Origin: Lentibacter sp.
Lineage (GTDB): Bacteria; Pseudomonadota; Alphaproteobacteria; Rhodobacterales; Rhodobacteraceae
Reading direction: 5' to 3'
Assembly: GCA_016744435.1 (NCBI GenBank)
Contig: JADGEJ010000006.1
Coordinates: 44,276-108,275 of the forward strand
DNA length: 64,000 nucleotides
Positions within the stretch are counted from its first letter, which is position 1. Each line of letters begins with the position of its first letter. Under the pieces are notes generated by a model. It had not been told where the DNA came from. It saw nothing but the letters and a program-made list of their open reading frames with translations, and did no database searches. Positions 1 through 8,989 of this stretch are shown one piece after another. The position numbers were made by a program, and so were the translations under genes.

Positions 1-240
1 CTGTTTCGTGTTCATGCCGAAGACAGGTTGCTTGATTACAACGATCTCGAAACCGCCCTTACGAAAGCCGAGAACATGCTTTGTATTGCCGTTGAGCAAG
101 AAGCGGTAGATGCTGGGGCAGTGGATATTGAGATAACAAAACACCGCGAGCTTCGACAAAGTGAAGTCGAAACGCGCAATGTGTTTGTTGAAGGCTTGGT
201 TACGGTCGAGGCCACAGGGCGGCCCCGAATTGCTGATTAG
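1..240 (+). CDS. C-terminal end of an unidentified protein (5' end outside window)
   Basis: The reading frame is open from base 1 and ends at TAG (238-240), giving about 79 residues of a longer protein. The tail ends in GRPRIAD, and acidic and beta-strand-like stretches precede it. I do not recognise the family. Codon choice in this frame looks coding, and the stop overlaps the grpE stop tail-to-tail (TTAG), which fits a real gene end. The ORF-track start (TTG at 28) is probably internal, because the frame continues upstream. The complementary minus-strand frame is also open but has no start or recognisable motif. Confidence 0.6.
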   Translation: MFRVHAEDRLLDYNDLETALTKAENMLCIAVEQEAVDAGAVDIEITKHRELRQSEVETRNVFVEGLVTVEATGRPRIAD

Positions 241-797
241 GATTTCGGCGTTGACGAAACGCCAACTTGAGCTGGCCGTAAGAGACGATCATGCAACATG
301 AAACCCTCGGCTGACACCTGAATAATGTCGCCAGCTTTTGTGCCGGGCAAAGGCGCTTCAAACATGGCTTCGTGCATGTTCGGATCAAACCTGTCGCCGA
401 CTTGCGGGGAAACAACAATGATACCATGCTTTGAAAATACATTGGTCAGCTCGCGCATTGTCAGCTCGATGCCTTCAAGCAGGGCACCTGCAGCTGCGCG
501 CTGCTCTTCAGTTGCGGCCTCTAGTGCGCGCTTCATGTTGTCATAAACCGGGAGCATGTCGCGAGACAACTTAGAGCCACCGTATTGCTCAGCATCGCGG
601 CGCATTTTATCGCCGCGTTTACGCGCATTCTCGGCATCTGCCAAAGCGCGCATAAATTTGTCGCGCAGCTCGTCGCGCTCGGCACGCAGCTCATCAACTT
701 CGATGGCTTCGTCATCCATCTCGGCCAATTCCGCAGCCTCGGCTTCCTTTTCGAAGGCCTCGATATTGTCCAGGAATTCTTCGTCCTTGGGATCCAT
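237..797 (-). CDS. grpE: GrpE, nucleotide exchange factor for DnaK
   Basis: GrpE releases ADP from DnaK and so drives the Hsp70 folding cycle in the cytoplasm. The 186-residue protein has the family layout: an acidic N-terminal segment, a long helical coiled coil over roughly residues 25-90 (ELRDKFMRALADAENARKR), and a C-terminal beta domain with the signature VGDRFDPNMHEAMFE. It lies 9 bases downstream of hrcA on the same strand, the usual hrcA-grpE heat-shock pair, and is probably transcribed from the promoter in front of hrcA. Its stop overlaps the convergent neighbour's stop by four bases. Confidence 0.97.
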   Translation of the reverse strand: MDPKDEEFLDNIEAFEKEAEAAELAEMDDEAIEVDELRAERDELRDKFMRALADAENARKRGDKMRRDAEQYGGSKLSRDMLPVYDNMKRALEAATEEQRAAAGALLEGIELTMRELTNVFSKHGIIVVSPQVGDRFDPNMHEAMFEAPLPGTKAGDIIQVSAEGFMLHDRLLRPAQVGVSSTPKS

Positions 798-806
798 AGT
801 TCACCT

Positions 807-1871
807 CTAACTTCGGTTGGATATAAGCTTCCCAACCAACTGTGCTGTATAGTTGACGATCGGCACGATGCGCCCGTAATTGAGCCGCGTCGGCCCGATA
901 ACCCCGACAGCGCCGATAATCTTTCGATCAGCGTTCATATAGGGAGAGACAACCAAAGAGGAACCCGAAAGTGAAAAAAGTTTGTTCTCAGAGCCAATAA
1001 AAATGCGAACACCTTCACCTTCTTCAGCAAGTTCGAGAAATTCGACGATATCGCGCTTGCGCTCAAGGTCATCAAACAAGGTTTTGATACGCTCAAGGCC
1101 TTCAGTTTCTTCCGGATCAGCGATGAGGTTTGAGCGCCCGCGCACGATGAGGCGCTCGTTCGTTTCACCCTGTGCTTCCCAAACTGCAAGGCCGCTATCA
1201 ACCAAAGCACGCGCGAGTTGGTCGATCTCCTGACGACGCGTTTTCATTTCACGACTAATGATTGTCGTTAGCTCGGAAAGCGTCCTTCCTTCCGCAAGAG
1301 AGTTAAGAAAGTTGGCAGCCTCGCGCATTGAGCTGGGTGTTGAGCCGAGCGGTGGCGTGAACACACGGTTCTCAACGTGGCCATCAGAAAACACCAACAC
1401 AACGAGGGCCCTGTCGTGCGCGAGAGGGACAAACTCGATATGTTTGATCGAAGCTTCGTGTTTGGGCGCTAGCACCAATGAGGCACCCTGCGTTACACCA
1501 GAAAGAGCAGAGCCGATCCTGTCAAGCAGGCCTGAAACATCACCCGTATTGCTCGACATTGTCGCGTCAATCTTTTCGCGATCGTCCAATTCAGGATCAT
1601 TCACTTCTAGCAAGCCATCAACAAACATGCGCAAACCCTGTTGTGTGGGAATGCGCCCTGCACTGATATGAGGGCTGTTGAGAAGGCCCATGAACTCCAG
1701 GTCTGACATGACATTGCGCACGGTCGCCGGGCTAACTTTCTCGCTCAAGCTACGGGTAAGCGATCGCGAGCCAACAGGATCACCCGTCGCGAGATAGCCC
1801 TCAACAACGCGGCGAAAAACTTCGCGCGTACGATCGTTCATTTCGTCCAGTTGGCTTGGTGTTTCAGTCAT
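807..1871 (-). CDS. hrcA: HrcA, heat-inducible transcription repressor
   Basis: HrcA represses chaperone operons by binding CIRCE operators, with GroEL as co-factor. The N-terminal winged helix is visible (VGSRSLTRSL, SPATVRNVMSDLE), followed by the GAF-like effector region and a C-terminal VIGPTRLNYGRIVP motif typical of HrcA. I chose the ATG at 1871 (354 residues, MTETPSQLDEM). The track's start at 1883 is a GTG adding only MGKC. No strong Shine-Dalgarno distinguishes the two. A sigma-70-like promoter and a CIRCE-like half-site sit just upstream, so self-regulation is possible. Confidence 0.95.
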   Translation of the reverse strand: MTETPSQLDEMNDRTREVFRRVVEGYLATGDPVGSRSLTRSLSEKVSPATVRNVMSDLEFMGLLNSPHISAGRIPTQQGLRMFVDGLLEVNDPELDDREKIDATMSSNTGDVSGLLDRIGSALSGVTQGASLVLAPKHEASIKHIEFVPLAHDRALVVLVFSDGHVENRVFTPPLGSTPSSMREAANFLNSLAEGRTLSELTTIISREMKTRRQEIDQLARALVDSGLAVWEAQGETNERLIVRGRSNLIADPEETEGLERIKTLFDDLERKRDIVEFLELAEEGEGVRIFIGSENKLFSLSGSSLVVSPYMNADRKIIGAVGVIGPTRLNYGRIVPIVNYTAQLVGKLISNRS

Positions 1872-1889
1872 ACATTTGCCCACATATAT

Positions 1890-1925
1890 GAGTGCTATTT
1901 AAGGACCGAGTTGAGCGAAGGTCAA
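1890..1925 (-). promoter_or_regulatory. Putative hrcA-grpE promoter with CIRCE-like half-site
   Basis: Reading the minus strand, TTGACC (1920-1925), a 17-base spacer and TTAAAT (1897-1902) form a good sigma-70-like promoter. The next bases are TAGCACTC (1890-1897), which match the left half of the CIRCE operator (TTAGCACTC). The right half (GAGTGCTAA after nine bases) is absent. The predicted transcript would begin about 19 bases before the hrcA ATG. Confidence 0.5.
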
Positions 1926-1987
1926 TCGGGCTTGTGTTTTGGGGTAACTGGCCTGTATCTCAGAGCCGACACTCAAAAGGATAGATC

Positions 1988-2704
1988 ATGCGACCTTCAG
2001 GAAGAGAACTCGATACAATGCGAGATGTATCGATCGAAACAGACGTAACAAAACACGCAGAAGGCTCCTGCATGATTCGCATGGGCGACACGCATGTGCT
2101 TTGCACAGCTACTTTAGAGAACCGTGTTCCACCGTTTATCAAAGGCTCTGGTCTTGGCTGGGTAACCGCCGAATATGGCATGCTCCCGCGCTCAACAACT
2201 TCACGCATGCGCCGTGAAGCCACGGCTGGCAAGCAGGGCGGACGCACCGTAGAGATCCAACGCCTGATCGGCCGCAGCTTGCGTGCGGGTGTTGACCGCG
2301 TCGCACTTGGTGAACGCCAGATCACCGTCGACTGTGACGTAATCCAAGCTGACGGTGGAACGCGCTGCGCCTCAATTACCGGTGGTTGGGTTGCGCTGCG
2401 GTTGGCCGTTAACAAGCTCATGAAAGCAGGCGATGTTGTCAGTGACCCGCTTGTTGACCCGGTTGCCGCAGTTTCATGTGGCATCTATGCCGGCCAACCC
2501 GTGCTTGATCTTGACTACCCCGAAGACAGCGAAGCCGGTGTTGACGGCAACTTCATCATGACAGGCACCAAGAAGCTTATTGAAGTGCAAATGTCAGCTG
2601 AAGGGCAGACATTCAGCCGAGACCAGATGAACCAGTTGATGGACTTGGCAGACAAAGGCGTTGGTGAGCTTGTTGCAATGCAGGTAGCTGCGACAAGTGC
2701 GTAA
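1988..2704 (+). CDS. rph: RNase PH
   Basis: RNase PH is a phosphorolytic 3'-5' exoribonuclease that trims tRNA 3' ends. The 238-residue length is normal. Family features include [12 protein letters not shown] at the start, the ENRVPPF and [18 protein letters not shown] active-site region, the basic [15 protein letters not shown] segment, and [12 protein letters not shown] with the conserved acidic and Gly residues. It is divergent from hrcA across about 115 bases and overlaps rdgB by 8 bases, giving the co-transcribed set rph-rdgB-hemW. Confidence 0.97.
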   Translation: MRPSGRELDTMRDVSIETDVTKHAEGSCMIRMGDTHVLCTATLENRVPPFIKGSGLGWVTAEYGMLPRSTTSRMRREATAGKQGGRTVEIQRLIGRSLRAGVDRVALGERQITVDCDVIQADGGTRCASITGGWVALRLAVNKLMKAGDVVSDPLVDPVAAVSCGIYAGQPVLDLDYPEDSEAGVDGNFIMTGTKKLIEVQMSAEGQTFSRDQMNQLMDLADKGVGELVAMQVAATSA

Positions 2705-3305
2705 GTTTGACAGCAAACAGCTGGTGATCGCTAGCCACAACGCGGGTAAATTGCGCGAGATGGCTGCGTTGCTCGCCCCATTCGGCGTCACAGTTACCTC
2801 GGCTAGCGATCACGGTTTGGAAGAACCCGAAGAAACTGAAGACACCTTTATTGGTAACGCCCGCATCAAAGCGCATTTTGCGGCGAAGGCTACGGGCTTG
2901 CCCGCATTGTCTGACGACAGCGGAATTACTGTAGAAGGACTCGGGGGAGCACCCGGAGTTTACACCGCAGATTGGGCAGAGACACCCAAAGGCCGCGACT
3001 TTCCGATGGCGATGGAGAGAGTTTGGACTGAGCTAGAGGCTTGCGACGCGCCTTTCCCCCGATCAGCAGCCTTCAACGCCACTCTTTGTCTTGCATGGCC
3101 TGATGGTCACGACGAGGTGTTTGAAGGCCGTGTTGAAGGCGAGGTTGTCTGGCCTATGCGCGGTGAAAATGGGTTTGGTTTTGATCCAGTTTTTCTGCCT
3201 GTGGGAGAGACAGTTACTTTCGGAGAAATGGACCCCGCAAAAAAACATGCTATGAGTCACCGAAGTGACGCTTTTGTTAAGCTTGTCAGGGGTTGCTTTG
3301 AGTAA
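2697..3305 (+). CDS. rdgB: RdgB/HAM1 non-canonical purine NTP pyrophosphatase
   Basis: This enzyme removes dITP, XTP and related damaged nucleotides by hydrolysing them to monophosphates, keeping them out of DNA. The substrate-binding start [13 protein letters not shown] and the catalytic [25 protein letters not shown] block are clear, as is [13 protein letters not shown] near the C-terminus. The start is GTG at 2697, inside the last codons of rph (8-base overlap), which suggests translational coupling. Length (202 residues) matches the family. Confidence 0.95.
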   Translation: MRKFDSKQLVIASHNAGKLREMAALLAPFGVTVTSASDHGLEEPEETEDTFIGNARIKAHFAAKATGLPALSDDSGITVEGLGGAPGVYTADWAETPKGRDFPMAMERVWTELEACDAPFPRSAAFNATLCLAWPDGHDEVFEGRVEGEVVWPMRGENGFGFDPVFLPVGETVTFGEMDPAKKHAMSHRSDAFVKLVRGCFE

Positions 3306-4455
3306 CGACTGGGAGAATGGCGGCTTTGGGATCTACATCCATTGGCCGTTCTGCGAAGCCAAATGCCCTTACTGTGACTTCAATAGCTTTGTGGCGCGCG
3401 AGATCAACCATTCGCGTTGGCTTAAGGCTTATCTGAGTGAGTTGGAACGGTACGCTGCCGAACTGTCCCATCGCGTGGTTTCCAGCATTTTCTTTGGGGG
3501 CGGCACGCCAAGCCTAATGGAACCAGCTGTAGTCGAGGCGATCGTCAGTAAAGTTAAAGAATGCTGGCCTATCGCCAATGACTTGGAAGTTACGCTTGAA
3601 GCCAATCCGAGCTCTGTGGAAGCGACACGTTTTGCTGGCTTCCGTGCTGGCGGTGTAACGCGCATCTCGATGGGGATTCAGGCTCTAAACAACCAGGATT
3701 TGCAAAAACTGGGTAGGCTACATACAATTGAAGAAGCCTATTCGGCCTTTGATGTGGCGCGCAATCATTTTGACCGCGTAAACTTTGATCTGATTTATGC
3801 GCGCCAATCTCAAACGCCAGAAGACTGGCGCCTCGAATTAAAGCGCGCGACGAGTTTGGCCGTTGATCACCTGTCACTCTACCAACTCACGATTGAACAA
3901 GGTACCGCCTTTGGGGATCGCTATAATGTTGGAAAACTTGCTGGCATACCTGACGACGACGATGCCGCTCAGATGTATGATATCACCCAAGAAGAATGTG
4001 CTTTAGCAGGCTTTGAGCTCTATGAAGTTTCAAACCACGCCAAGCCCGGTGCTGAGTGCCGTCACAACCTGATTTACTGGAACTACGGCGACTATGTTGG
4101 CATTGGTCCTGGCGCTCACGGTAGAATTACTGTTTTAAATCAACGTATTGCAACAGAATCCTTCTTGCAACCATCAGCTTGGCTGCAGGCCGTAGAACGC
4201 CGGTCAGGGGAGAAGGAGCGAGAGAATCTAAGCTTCACCGATCAGGCTTCGGAATACCTGTTGATGGGCCTTCGGCTAAAGACCGGCGTAGATGTTGAGC
4301 GATGGGAACGCTTGGCTGGTAAGCCTTTTCGCAGCAGCGCCATATCCGAACTTTCAGAACTTGGTATGCTGAATGTGAACCAGGGTTCGATGAGGGTAAC
4401 TACAAGGGGGCGAATTCTGCTCAACTCTGTTCTTGAAAAGCTTCTGGAAGACTAG
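3298..4455 (+). CDS. hemW: HemW, radical SAM heme chaperone
   Basis: HemW is a radical-SAM-family, heme-binding protein historically annotated as an oxygen-independent coproporphyrinogen III oxidase. The CX3CX2C cluster motif appears as CEAKCPYC, and the following FNSF and the glycine-rich FFGGGTPSLM are typical. The window-track start (GTG 3265) is long. A TTG at 3298 overlaps the rdgB stop by 8 bases and has AGGGG about 6 bases upstream, so I prefer it (385 residues). The HemW-type YCDF rather than HemN-type cysteine spacing supports chaperone over oxidase. Confidence 0.92.
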   Translation: MSNDWENGGFGIYIHWPFCEAKCPYCDFNSFVAREINHSRWLKAYLSELERYAAELSHRVVSSIFFGGGTPSLMEPAVVEAIVSKVKECWPIANDLEVTLEANPSSVEATRFAGFRAGGVTRISMGIQALNNQDLQKLGRLHTIEEAYSAFDVARNHFDRVNFDLIYARQSQTPEDWRLELKRATSLAVDHLSLYQLTIEQGTAFGDRYNVGKLAGIPDDDDAAQMYDITQEECALAGFELYEVSNHAKPGAECRHNLIYWNYGDYVGIGPGAHGRITVLNQRIATESFLQPSAWLQAVERRSGEKERENLSFTDQASEYLLMGLRLKTGVDVERWERLAGKPFRSSAISELSELGMLNVNQGSMRVTTRGRILLNSVLEKLLED

Positions 4456-4809
4456 ATGAGGTTTGTTTGGCTTATCTGCGGCTTAGCGAGCCTTTGTATT
4501 GGGATAGTCGGTATGGTTTTACCGCTTATCCCAACTGTACCCCTTGTGCTGCTAGCCACATTTTGTTTTGCCAGATCATCACCGAAACTACACATTTGGT
4601 TGATCAATCATCCGAAGTTGGGGCCACATATCACTGATTGGACCAATCACGGAGCCATTTCAACTCGTAGCAAAAAGCTTGCAACAGTCTCTATCGTTGC
4701 AGTGTTCGCTATTTCTTTCGCTTTTTCGGTTCCGAAAACCGTGCTTTTGATCCAAGCAGTTACGCTAAGTGCTGTTCTGCTGTTTATCTGGACTCGCCCT
4801 GGTGCTTAA
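4456..4809 (+). CDS. DUF454 (YbaN-like) inner-membrane protein
   Basis: This is a 117-residue membrane protein whose start directly abuts the hemW stop. Two hydrophobic spans near the N-terminus (GIVGMVLPLIPTVPLVLLAT) and two near the C-terminus fit DUF454/YbaN, as does the conserved FARSSPKLHIWL segment followed by a short charged loop. Biochemical function is unknown. Members often sit next to heme genes, as here. Its TAA overlaps the TAA of the convergent parB. Confidence 0.85.
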   Translation: MRFVWLICGLASLCIGIVGMVLPLIPTVPLVLLATFCFARSSPKLHIWLINHPKLGPHITDWTNHGAISTRSKKLATVSIVAVFAISFAFSVPKTVLLIQAVTLSAVLLFIWTRPGA

Positions 4810-5696
4810 CTAAGGCGCTGGCAAAGGTCATCGAGATCATCAAGAGATTTGTAGCTGATAGTCAATTGCCCAGATTCACCGCCCGCGACATGATCAATCT
4901 CTACCTTCATTCGCAAATTGGCCGAAAGATCCCGCTCTATTGCCACGGTGTCAGCATCTTTGCTTCTTTTCTGACGCTTGCTCGACCTACCAGTAGCTGG
5001 GATGGCGGATTGCTTTGCCAAACGCTCCGCATCACGAACTGACAAACCTTTCTTGACTATTTCTCGTGCTAAACGAGAGGGATCTTCCGAAGTAATCAAA
5101 GCACGAGCGTGGCCTGCCGAAAGATCTCCGGCAGAAAGCATCTGTTGAACATCCTTTGGCAGCGTCAAGAGGCGCATTTGGTTCGCGATATGACTTCTAC
5201 TTTTGCCAAGGGCTTGTGCGAGCTTCTCCTGTGTGTGCCCAAATTTTTCGACCAACTGTCGATAACCTGCTGCTTCCTCAACCGGATTGAGATCAGCTCG
5301 CTGTATGTTCTCAATGATAGCGACTTCGAGAACTTCGATATCATTGAATTCTCTAACAATAACAGGGACTTCGTGAAGTTTTACTTTCTGTGCCGCCCGC
5401 CAGCGTCGCTCTCCGGCCACGATCTGGTAAGACCCGTCTGTTTTGGGGTCGGGGCGCACTATGAGCGGTTGAATAATCCCTTTTTCCCGAACCGACTCGG
5501 CTAGGTCAGCAAGTTTAACCGTATCAAAATGCCGTCTCGGCTGTTCAGGGTTTGGAAGAACTCTTTCGATTGGTACACGAAGTTCAGCATTGCGAGGCGA
5601 GTTAGTTGTTCCACCCCCTGCCTCTTCCGGCACTTCGGCCATCAAAGCTGATAGGCCGCGGCCAAGACCTCTTGATTTGCTTTTCTTAGCGTTCAT
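4806..5696 (-). CDS. parB: ParB, centromere-binding partition protein
   Basis: ParB binds parS and spreads as a CTP-dependent clamp to segregate the replicated origin. Domains in order are a basic N-terminal peptide (KSRGLGRGLSAL), the ParB/Srx CTPase core with GERRWRAAQ (about residues 95-105), the helix-turn-helix region around HTQEKLAQALGKSRSHIAN, and a short C-terminal dimerisation domain. At 296 residues it is a normal chromosomal ParB. It lies 9 bases after parA, and two perfect parS sites are within 4 kb. Confidence 0.97.
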   Translation of the reverse strand: MNAKKSKSRGLGRGLSALMAEVPEEAGGGTTNSPRNAELRVPIERVLPNPEQPRRHFDTVKLADLAESVREKGIIQPLIVRPDPKTDGSYQIVAGERRWRAAQKVKLHEVPVIVREFNDIEVLEVAIIENIQRADLNPVEEAAGYRQLVEKFGHTQEKLAQALGKSRSHIANQMRLLTLPKDVQQMLSAGDLSAGHARALITSEDPSRLAREIVKKGLSVRDAERLAKQSAIPATGRSSKRQKRSKDADTVAIERDLSANLRMKVEIDHVAGGESGQLTISYKSLDDLDDLCQRLS

Positions 5697-5705
5697 GATG
5701 GCCTC

Positions 5706-6515
5706 CTACGCCGTGTTACGTTTGTTATTTGTGAGCAGTTCAGACGCGAGCGCTCTGTATGCTACCGCTCCCTTGGAGTTAGAATCATAGTTTAGCACCG
5801 GAAGCGCAAATGATGGCGCTTCACTTACCCGAACGTTCCTAGGGATAACCGTTTTAAAAACCAACTTTCCAAGGTTATCGCGAGCATCAGCTTCAACTTG
5901 CTGAGAAAGGTTATTCCTACTGTCATACATCGTCAGAACGACCCCCTCAATCCGAAGGTCCGGATTGGCGGATGCACGAATTTCACGGATTGTAAGCATT
6001 AGCTGCGAAAGCCCTTCGAGAGCAAAAAACTCACTTTGTAACGGAACAAGAATAGAATCTGCAGCAACCATCGCATTTACGGTTAATAAATTCAATGAAG
6101 GTGGGCAGTCGATCAATATGAAATCAAAGGCAAAAGTGTCGATGTCTTGCTGTTTCAGGGCGTCCTTCAAAAGATAGCTTCGTTTTTCGCTTGAATAGAG
6201 CTCAATATCTGCTGAGCTAAGGTCAACAGTCGCTGGCACGATAGAAATATTCTCTACTTCTGTTGGCTGAACTATGCTCGATATCGAGTGATCATCTAAC
6301 AAAAGCTCATATGTTGTAAGTTTTCGATCAACCACTTCAACCCCGAGACCGGTAGACGCATTCCCCTGTGGATCCAAATCCACCAATAGAACATTTTTGC
6401 CTTTCTCAGCTAGCGCTGCTGCTAGGTTAATAGTTGTCGTTGTCTTACCCACACCGCCTTTTTGGTTAGCAATCGCGATTATCTTTGGGGCCAGTGGGCG
6501 CGACAGGTCAGACAC
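5706..6515 (-). CDS. parA: ParA, chromosome partition ATPase
   Basis: ParA is a deviant-Walker ATPase that forms gradients on the nucleoid and moves ParB-parS complexes. The deviant Walker A KGGVGKTTTTINLA (about residues 19-32), Walker A' LVDLDPQGNAST and Walker B LIDCPPSLNLLT are intact. It is 269 residues, the usual size for a chromosomal ParA without an N-terminal HTH. The start is GTG, embedded in the end of rsmG (8-base overlap), so the two are probably coupled. Confidence 0.97.
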   Translation of the reverse strand: MSDLSRPLAPKIIAIANQKGGVGKTTTTINLAAALAEKGKNVLLVDLDPQGNASTGLGVEVVDRKLTTYELLLDDHSISSIVQPTEVENISIVPATVDLSSADIELYSSEKRSYLLKDALKQQDIDTFAFDFILIDCPPSLNLLTVNAMVAADSILVPLQSEFFALEGLSQLMLTIREIRASANPDLRIEGVVLTMYDSRNNLSQQVEADARDNLGKLVFKTVIPRNVRVSEAPSFALPVLNYDSNSKGAVAYRALASELLTNNKRNTA

Positions 6516-7113
6516 GTGTTATTTCTCCGATTTCGAGCAATACTGCTTCAGCGTTTGTTTTACTTTCTATCGCATTCCAGCGAAAGCGCCATGTCTCTTG
6601 TGCCGCTTTTATCTCTTCTCGCCAGCTTTTGCCTTTTAGAAACAATGCTGTGCCGTCTGATGCGAGATGTTGGTCTGCATAACCTAACAGTTTTGTAAGA
6701 TCTGCTAAAGCGCGAGCAGTTAAGACATCTGCCTTCTGTGGCGGGCTTTCCTCGATACGTTGATTAAGAATCTCAGCCCGTGCATTTGTTTCTCTCAGAA
6801 CTGTGCGCAAAAAGGCAGACTTTCGCTGATCGCTTTCAATAAGTGTTGTTCGCTCAGGGTTTTCTAGCTCTACAGCCACTATCGCAACGACGAGCCCCGG
6901 AAAACCACCCCCACTACCAATATCAACAAGGTGCTGTGTGGAAGGCTTCACACGCGCCAACAATTGTAGAGAATCCGCTATATGACGGTCCCAGAGATCA
7001 TCCAGCGTTGATTTAGCAACCAAGTTTATCTTCGGGTTCCACTTCCTCAATGTCTCCGCATAAACTTCCAAACGTTCGGTTGTTTCACGTGAAACATTCG
7101 TCAAAAAGTTCAT
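6508..7113 (-). CDS. rsmG: RsmG, 16S rRNA (guanine-N7) methyltransferase
   Basis: RsmG (GidB) methylates G527 of 16S rRNA using SAM. The SAM-binding motif [16 protein letters not shown] is clear, and the preceding [11 protein letters not shown] and [11 protein letters not shown] are family signatures. Length is 201 residues. Its first codons contain a perfect parS site, encoding NVSRET. The start ATG overlaps the mnmG stop by 4 bases, placing it in the mnmE-mnmG-rsmG-parA-parB run typical of bacterial origin regions. Confidence 0.96.
   Translation of the reverse strand: MNFLTNVSRETTERLEVYAETLRKWNPKINLVAKSTLDDLWDRHIADSLQLLARVKPSTQHLVDIGSGGGFPGLVVAIVAVELENPERTTLIESDQRKSAFLRTVLRETNARAEILNQRIEESPPQKADVLTARALADLTKLLGYADQHLASDGTALFLKGKSWREEIKAAQETWRFRWNAIESKTNAEAVLLEIGEITRV
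7081..7096. promoter_or_regulatory. parS centromere site (within rsmG)
   Basis: TGTTTCACGTGAAACA is a perfect match to the 16-bp bacterial parS palindrome. It lies in the first ten codons of rsmG. ParB, encoded about 1.4 kb away, is the expected ligand. Confidence 0.97.
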
Positions 7114-8987
7114 GCGCCCTTACTCCTTCTCGCTTGCCGTAACTTTGCCAACAATAGTGCAATCGCGGCCGGTGTCATGCCGTCAATCCCTGCCGCTTGA
7201 GCCAAGTTTTGTGGCTGAGATCGTGACAGCTTCAATTTCAACTCATTTGAGAGCCCGTCTAGAGCTGAGTAGTCAAAAGAAACGGGGATATGCTGTTTCT
7301 CGTCCCGCTTCATTGCGTCAACTTCACGTTGTTGTCTCTCTATGTAATTGACGTAGAGAGCATCACGCTCGAGCTGCTTCGCTATCGTTGGCGTGATAGA
7401 TTTGAGAGTTGGGTCAAGGGGCAACAGTGTATCAAGCGAAACATCTGGATAGGACAATAACTGAAAGGCTGTTCGCCTAGAGCCGTCCTGATTCACGTTC
7501 ACATTCGCAGCTCTCAACTCCGCAGGTGTAAACGCACAAGAATCAAGCAGGTTTTTCGCGCTCTCAAGGGCTTTTGCCTTGTTATAAAACAGTTTTTTTC
7601 GCTCTTCAGAAACACAACCCAACGATACTGCTAAAGGTGTAAGCCGCTGATCTGCGTTGTCAGCCCGCAAGGAAAGGCGGAATTCGGCACGAGATGTAAA
7701 CATCCTATAGGGTTCTGAAACACCACGCGTAACCAAGTCATCAATCATAACGCCAATATAACTTTCAGCACGGCTAAACAAAACTGGCTCCTGTTCGAGC
7801 ACTGCTCGTGCCGCGTTCAACCCAGCGACCAAGCCCTGAGCCGCAGCCTCTTCATATCCTGTAGTTCCATTAATCTGACCCGCAAGGAAAAGCCCATCAA
7901 TAGACTTGAGGCGCAACTCAAGCGTAAGCGCCCGGGGGTCTATGAAATCATACTCAATCGCATAACCCGGCTGTACAATCTCTGCCTGCTCAAGGCCTGA
8001 TATAGACTGAACGTACTCCTTCTGTACATTTTCTGGAAGAGAAGTAGAAATACCGTTCGGATATATCGTATCGTTGCTAAGACTTTCTGGTTCAAGAAAG
8101 ATTAGGTGAGAAGTCTTGTCAGCAAACCTGACAACTTTGTCCTCGATCGACGGGCAATAACGCGGGCCAACCCCATCAATGTGCCCTCCATACATCGCTG
8201 ATTTATCGAGATTATCCGCGATGATCTCATGAGTCTTTTCGTTTGTATGGGTTATTCCACAAGAGATCTGCCGCGCCTCCGGTTCTTTGGAAAGAAACGA
8301 AAACAAGGTCGGTTCACTATCTCCTGGTTGCGACTCAAGGATATCCCAGTTGATGGTGCGCCCAGACAAACGCGGTGGCGTGCCCGTTTTTAACCTCCCT
8401 TTGGGGAGCTCAAAATTATCCATACGCTCCGCGAGTCGGATAGACGGCTTGTCCCCCATGCGACCACCAGCATAAGAGACATCACCAATGTGAATTGTCC
8501 CGCGTAGAAACGTACCAGTGGTAAGGATTACTTCGCGCGCTGAGATCTCCGTTCCGTCCGCCAATAAGACTCCGGAAACTTTGCCGCTTTTCTCTATGAA
8601 ATCGACTGTTTCGCCCTCGACAATCGAAAGAAGCGGCTGGGCTTCTGTGGCAGCAAGCATTGCGGAGCGGTAAAGAGCTCTATCTTGCTGCGCGCGCGGC
8701 CCCTGAACGGCCGGGCCTTTGCGCCTGTTTAGTAAGCGGAACTGGATACCCGCTCTATCGGAAACGCGACCCATTACGCCATCCATCGCATCAATCTCGC
8801 GAACAAGGTGGCCTTTTCCCAGGCCGCCGATTGCTGGATTGCAGGACATAGTACCAATATCTGCCTTGCGAAGTGTCACCAACGCTGTTCGCACACCCAT
8901 CCGAGCAGCGGCATGTGCTGCCTCAGTTCCGGCATGCCCGCCGCCAACAACAACAACATCAAAATCGAGATGTTTCACGTGAAACAC
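7110..8987 (-). CDS. mnmG: MnmG (GidA), tRNA wobble-uridine modification FAD enzyme
   Basis: MnmG works with MnmE to install the carboxymethylaminomethyl group at U34 of certain tRNAs. The FAD-binding [16 protein letters not shown] is near the N-terminus, followed by [14 protein letters not shown], and the C-terminal MnmE-contact domain contains [12 protein letters not shown]. The track's TTG start (9005) would overlap mnmE. A GTG at 8987 gives MFHVKH, and a second GTG at 8978 has AGGAG eight bases upstream. All candidate starts lie in or next to a parS site. Length is about 625 residues, as expected. Confidence 0.95.
   Translation of the reverse strand: MFHVKHLDFDVVVVGGGHAGTEAAHAAARMGVRTALVTLRKADIGTMSCNPAIGGLGKGHLVREIDAMDGVMGRVSDRAGIQFRLLNRRKGPAVQGPRAQQDRALYRSAMLAATEAQPLLSIVEGETVDFIEKSGKVSGVLLADGTEISAREVILTTGTFLRGTIHIGDVSYAGGRMGDKPSIRLAERMDNFELPKGRLKTGTPPRLSGRTINWDILESQPGDSEPTLFSFLSKEPEARQISCGITHTNEKTHEIIADNLDKSAMYGGHIDGVGPRYCPSIEDKVVRFADKTSHLIFLEPESLSNDTIYPNGISTSLPENVQKEYVQSISGLEQAEIVQPGYAIEYDFIDPRALTLELRLKSIDGLFLAGQINGTTGYEEAAAQGLVAGLNAARAVLEQEPVLFSRAESYIGVMIDDLVTRGVSEPYRMFTSRAEFRLSLRADNADQRLTPLAVSLGCVSEERKKLFYNKAKALESAKNLLDSCAFTPAELRAANVNVNQDGSRRTAFQLLSYPDVSLDTLLPLDPTLKSITPTIAKQLERDALYVNYIERQQREVDAMKRDEKQHIPVSFDYSALDGLSNELKLKLSRSQPQNLAQAAGIDGMTPAAIALLLAKLRQARRSKGA
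8971..8986. promoter_or_regulatory. parS centromere site (start of mnmG)
   Basis: This is a second perfect TGTTTCACGTGAAACA, 1.89 kb from the first. It encodes FHVKH at the N-terminus of MnmG, and the central GTG of the palindrome could itself serve as the mnmG initiation codon. Confidence 0.97.
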
Positions 8988-8989
8988 TC

